A stretch of DNA of 64,000 bases, taken from contig CAIRCN010000004.1 in assembly GCA_903877135.1 (NCBI GenBank), positions 1 through 64,000 of the forward strand. Reading direction: 5' to 3'. Position numbers and translations under genes: made by a program. How positions within the stretch are numbered: position 1 is the first letter of the stretch; every line of letters starts with the position of its first letter. A model generated the notes under the pieces. That model was given only the letters and a program-made list of their open reading frames with translations. It did not search any database and was not told where the DNA came from. Below are positions 62,814-64,000 of this stretch, piece by piece. The DNA is from an uncultured Opitutia bacterium (GTDB lineage Bacteria; Verrucomicrobiota; Verrucomicrobiia; Opitutales; Opitutaceae).

Positions 62814-63970
62814 GGGGCGGTGGCGGCTGGGTTGAACAGGGTGGTGGCGGAATTTTTCCAGCAATTGCGCGCAGCCCAGACGCGACCGCCGTCGCCGAGT
62901 TGGCGGCGCAACTTGTCGTCGAAAATGAGCCGCTCGAATGCCGCGGCGAGCTGGGCAGGCCGGTCTGGGGGCACGAGCAGGCCCGTAACACCATCGATCA
63001 CTGTCTCGGGCACACCGCCGACATTGTGCGCAACGATGGGCAGCCCGTGGCTGGAAGCTTCGAGGTAGACTAGTCCGAAGCCCTCGAGGCTGCGGCCATG
63101 GTCAACACTCGTCATGGCGAAGATGTCGGCCCGCGCATAAATGTCGGCCAATTCATTGTCGGCCAAGTCACCGAAAAACCGCACCGTCAGGTCGGGCTGC
63201 GCGGTCGCCTCAGCGCGGAGGGTCTGCTCGTAGTTGGCTTTGCTCTGTCTGCCGACAATCCAGTATTCGAGACGCGAGCGCACCTCCGGGGCGAGGGTTT
63301 GCAGCGCCTTCAGGGTGTGTATCTGGCCTTTGCGCGGATGGAGGCGGCCGACCGTCAACACGATGATCTTATCTTTCAGCTTGGCGGGTCTGGGCGGGAC
63401 CACAGCAAAATCGGTGCGCAGCGCGCCAGGCGTCAGGAGTGTTTTTCCCGCGGCGCCGGGGAAATGCGTGAGTAGCAGTTTCTGCGTGTAGTGCGAGAGC
63501 GTGCTGATCCGGGTGGCGCGGCCGATCAGCCGCCGGGCCAGCCAGCGGTTGAGGAGGGTTTGGGCGAACTTGAGGATTTCCGAGCCATGGAAAGTCAGGA
63601 TCAGGCGCTGCGGGCGAAACGCAGGGATGAACTGTAGCAGCATCATCGTCATAATCGGCCCCGGCTCGGGTAGATAGACGGTGGCGTGACGAAGCTGCCG
63701 CCGATGCCGGATCAGCTGGCCGGCCAAACGGACCTGACACATGAAACCGTGCGAACCCTTGAGCGGCATCCGGCGCAGGCGGAAGGGCCAGTCGGTTTTC
63801 CTGGCGGTAAGCGGGGCGGATTGCGCCCAGACCTCAATATGGAAGCCCAGATTGGCCGTGGCGCGCGCGATCTCCTCGGTGAACGTGGCAATGCCACCTC
63901 GCACGGGATAAAATTCGTGCGTGATTAGGAAGATTGGCGGGCTGGAAGCGGCAAAAGAAGTGACACTCAT
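62810..63970 (-). CDS. Glycosyltransferase family 4
   Basis: This 386-residue GT-B enzyme should transfer a sugar from a nucleotide donor in surface polysaccharide or glycolipid synthesis. The N-terminal half has FLITHEFYPVRGGIATFTEE, LTFHGSEILKFAQTLL and TRISTLSHYTQKLL. The donor half has LTVGRLHPRKGQIHTLKAL and FFGDLADNELADIYARADIF. The EX7E-type GRSLEGFGLVYLEASSHGLP, GGVPETVIDG and GLLVPPDRPAQLAAA close it. It is coupled to the thioesterase gene by a 4-base overlap. The window ends 30 bases upstream of its start. Confidence 0.93.
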   Translation of the reverse strand: MSVTSFAASSPPIFLITHEFYPVRGGIATFTEEIARATANLGFHIEVWAQSAPLTARKTDWPFRLRRMPLKGSHGFMCQVRLAGQLIRHRRQLRHATVYLPEPGPIMTMMLLQFIPAFRPQRLILTFHGSEILKFAQTLLNRWLARRLIGRATRISTLSHYTQKLLLTHFPGAAGKTLLTPGALRTDFAVVPPRPAKLKDKIIVLTVGRLHPRKGQIHTLKALQTLAPEVRSRLEYWIVGRQSKANYEQTLRAEATAQPDLTVRFFGDLADNELADIYARADIFAMTSVDHGRSLEGFGLVYLEASSHGLPIVAHNVGGVPETVIDGVTGLLVPPDRPAQLAAAFERLIFDDKLRRQLGDGGRVWAARNCWKNSATTLFNPAATAP

Positions 63971-64000
63971 GCGCAGTGGTTGGAGAAGGCGGCGGACGTG

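Noticed and set aside
1-64000. Possible tRNA genes, CRISPR arrays, insertion sequences or prophage genes
   Set aside because: I saw no cloverleaf, no evenly spaced direct repeats, no transposase or integrase and no terminal inverted repeats. A tRNA scan would be the decisive check.

Overview
The window is a high-GC, gene-dense bacterial chromosome segment with 54 protein genes, no recognisable rRNA or tRNA gene, no insertion sequence and no CRISPR array. Several traits point to the Verrucomicrobiota, most likely the Opitutaceae. These are a TonB-dependent receptor of the Opitutus style, a GreA-type factor with a very long N-terminal extension like the chlamydial one, an orphan type IV pseudopilin, an ArsR-methyltransferase regulator, and gene starts that mostly lack a Shine-Dalgarno sequence and follow pyrimidine-rich leaders. 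The taxon is inferred from protein features only. No gene-free stretch reaches 300 bases.

Layout. 1-6.7 kb: a TonB-dependent receptor with an abnormal N-terminus, a secreted S9 peptidase and a GH20-like glycosidase. 6.7-11 kb: a MOSC protein, transaldolase, CCA-adding enzyme, a DUF423 membrane protein and the rplM-rpsI ribosomal operon. 11-16 kb: an outer-membrane porin-like protein, argC, and a homospermidine synthase/ornithine decarboxylase pair. 16-20 kb: two LysM coiled-coil envelope proteins, a membrane-anchored acyl carrier protein and glpK. 20-26.4 kb: a MarR-regulated RND efflux operon with a palindromic operator, then a MATE exporter. 26.4-34.5 kb: a Thr/Ser dehydratase, GH20 hexosaminidase, FKBP, pseudopilin, a translationally coupled M20 peptidase and cyclophilin, a PAP2 phosphatase and an AEC transporter. 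34.5-40.5 kb: argJ divergent from argB-argD-argF-argG. With argC at 12 kb this gives every step from glutamate to argininosuccinate. 40.6-46.7 kb: a one-carbon cluster of AraC regulator, MetF-MetV-like fusion, pterin-dependent methyltransferase, formate-THF ligase and a convergent ArsR-methyltransferase regulator. 46.8-54.6 kb: the extended GreA factor, an RsmB-like methyltransferase, a double retropepsin/PDZ lipoprotein, an MFS exporter, glyA and a low-molecular-weight phosphatase. 54.6-64 kb: a secreted unknown protein coupled to purD, a large protein with a LOG-like C-terminus, an FKBP, threonine aldolase, aroK-queG, a thioesterase and a glycosyltransferase.

The most interesting points are as follows. 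The one-carbon cluster contains a methyl-THF methyltransferase but no visible corrinoid partner. The large LOG-like protein has an unrecognised N-terminal half. AT-rich repeat-like segments are read in frame inside purD and queG, and a related inverted repeat sits before argD. The membrane-tethered ACP is coupled to glpK. The first 140 bases hold a junction-like anomaly that removes the expected signal peptide of the receptor. None of these amounts to a proven new system, but the one-carbon cluster and the LOG-like protein are the best candidates.
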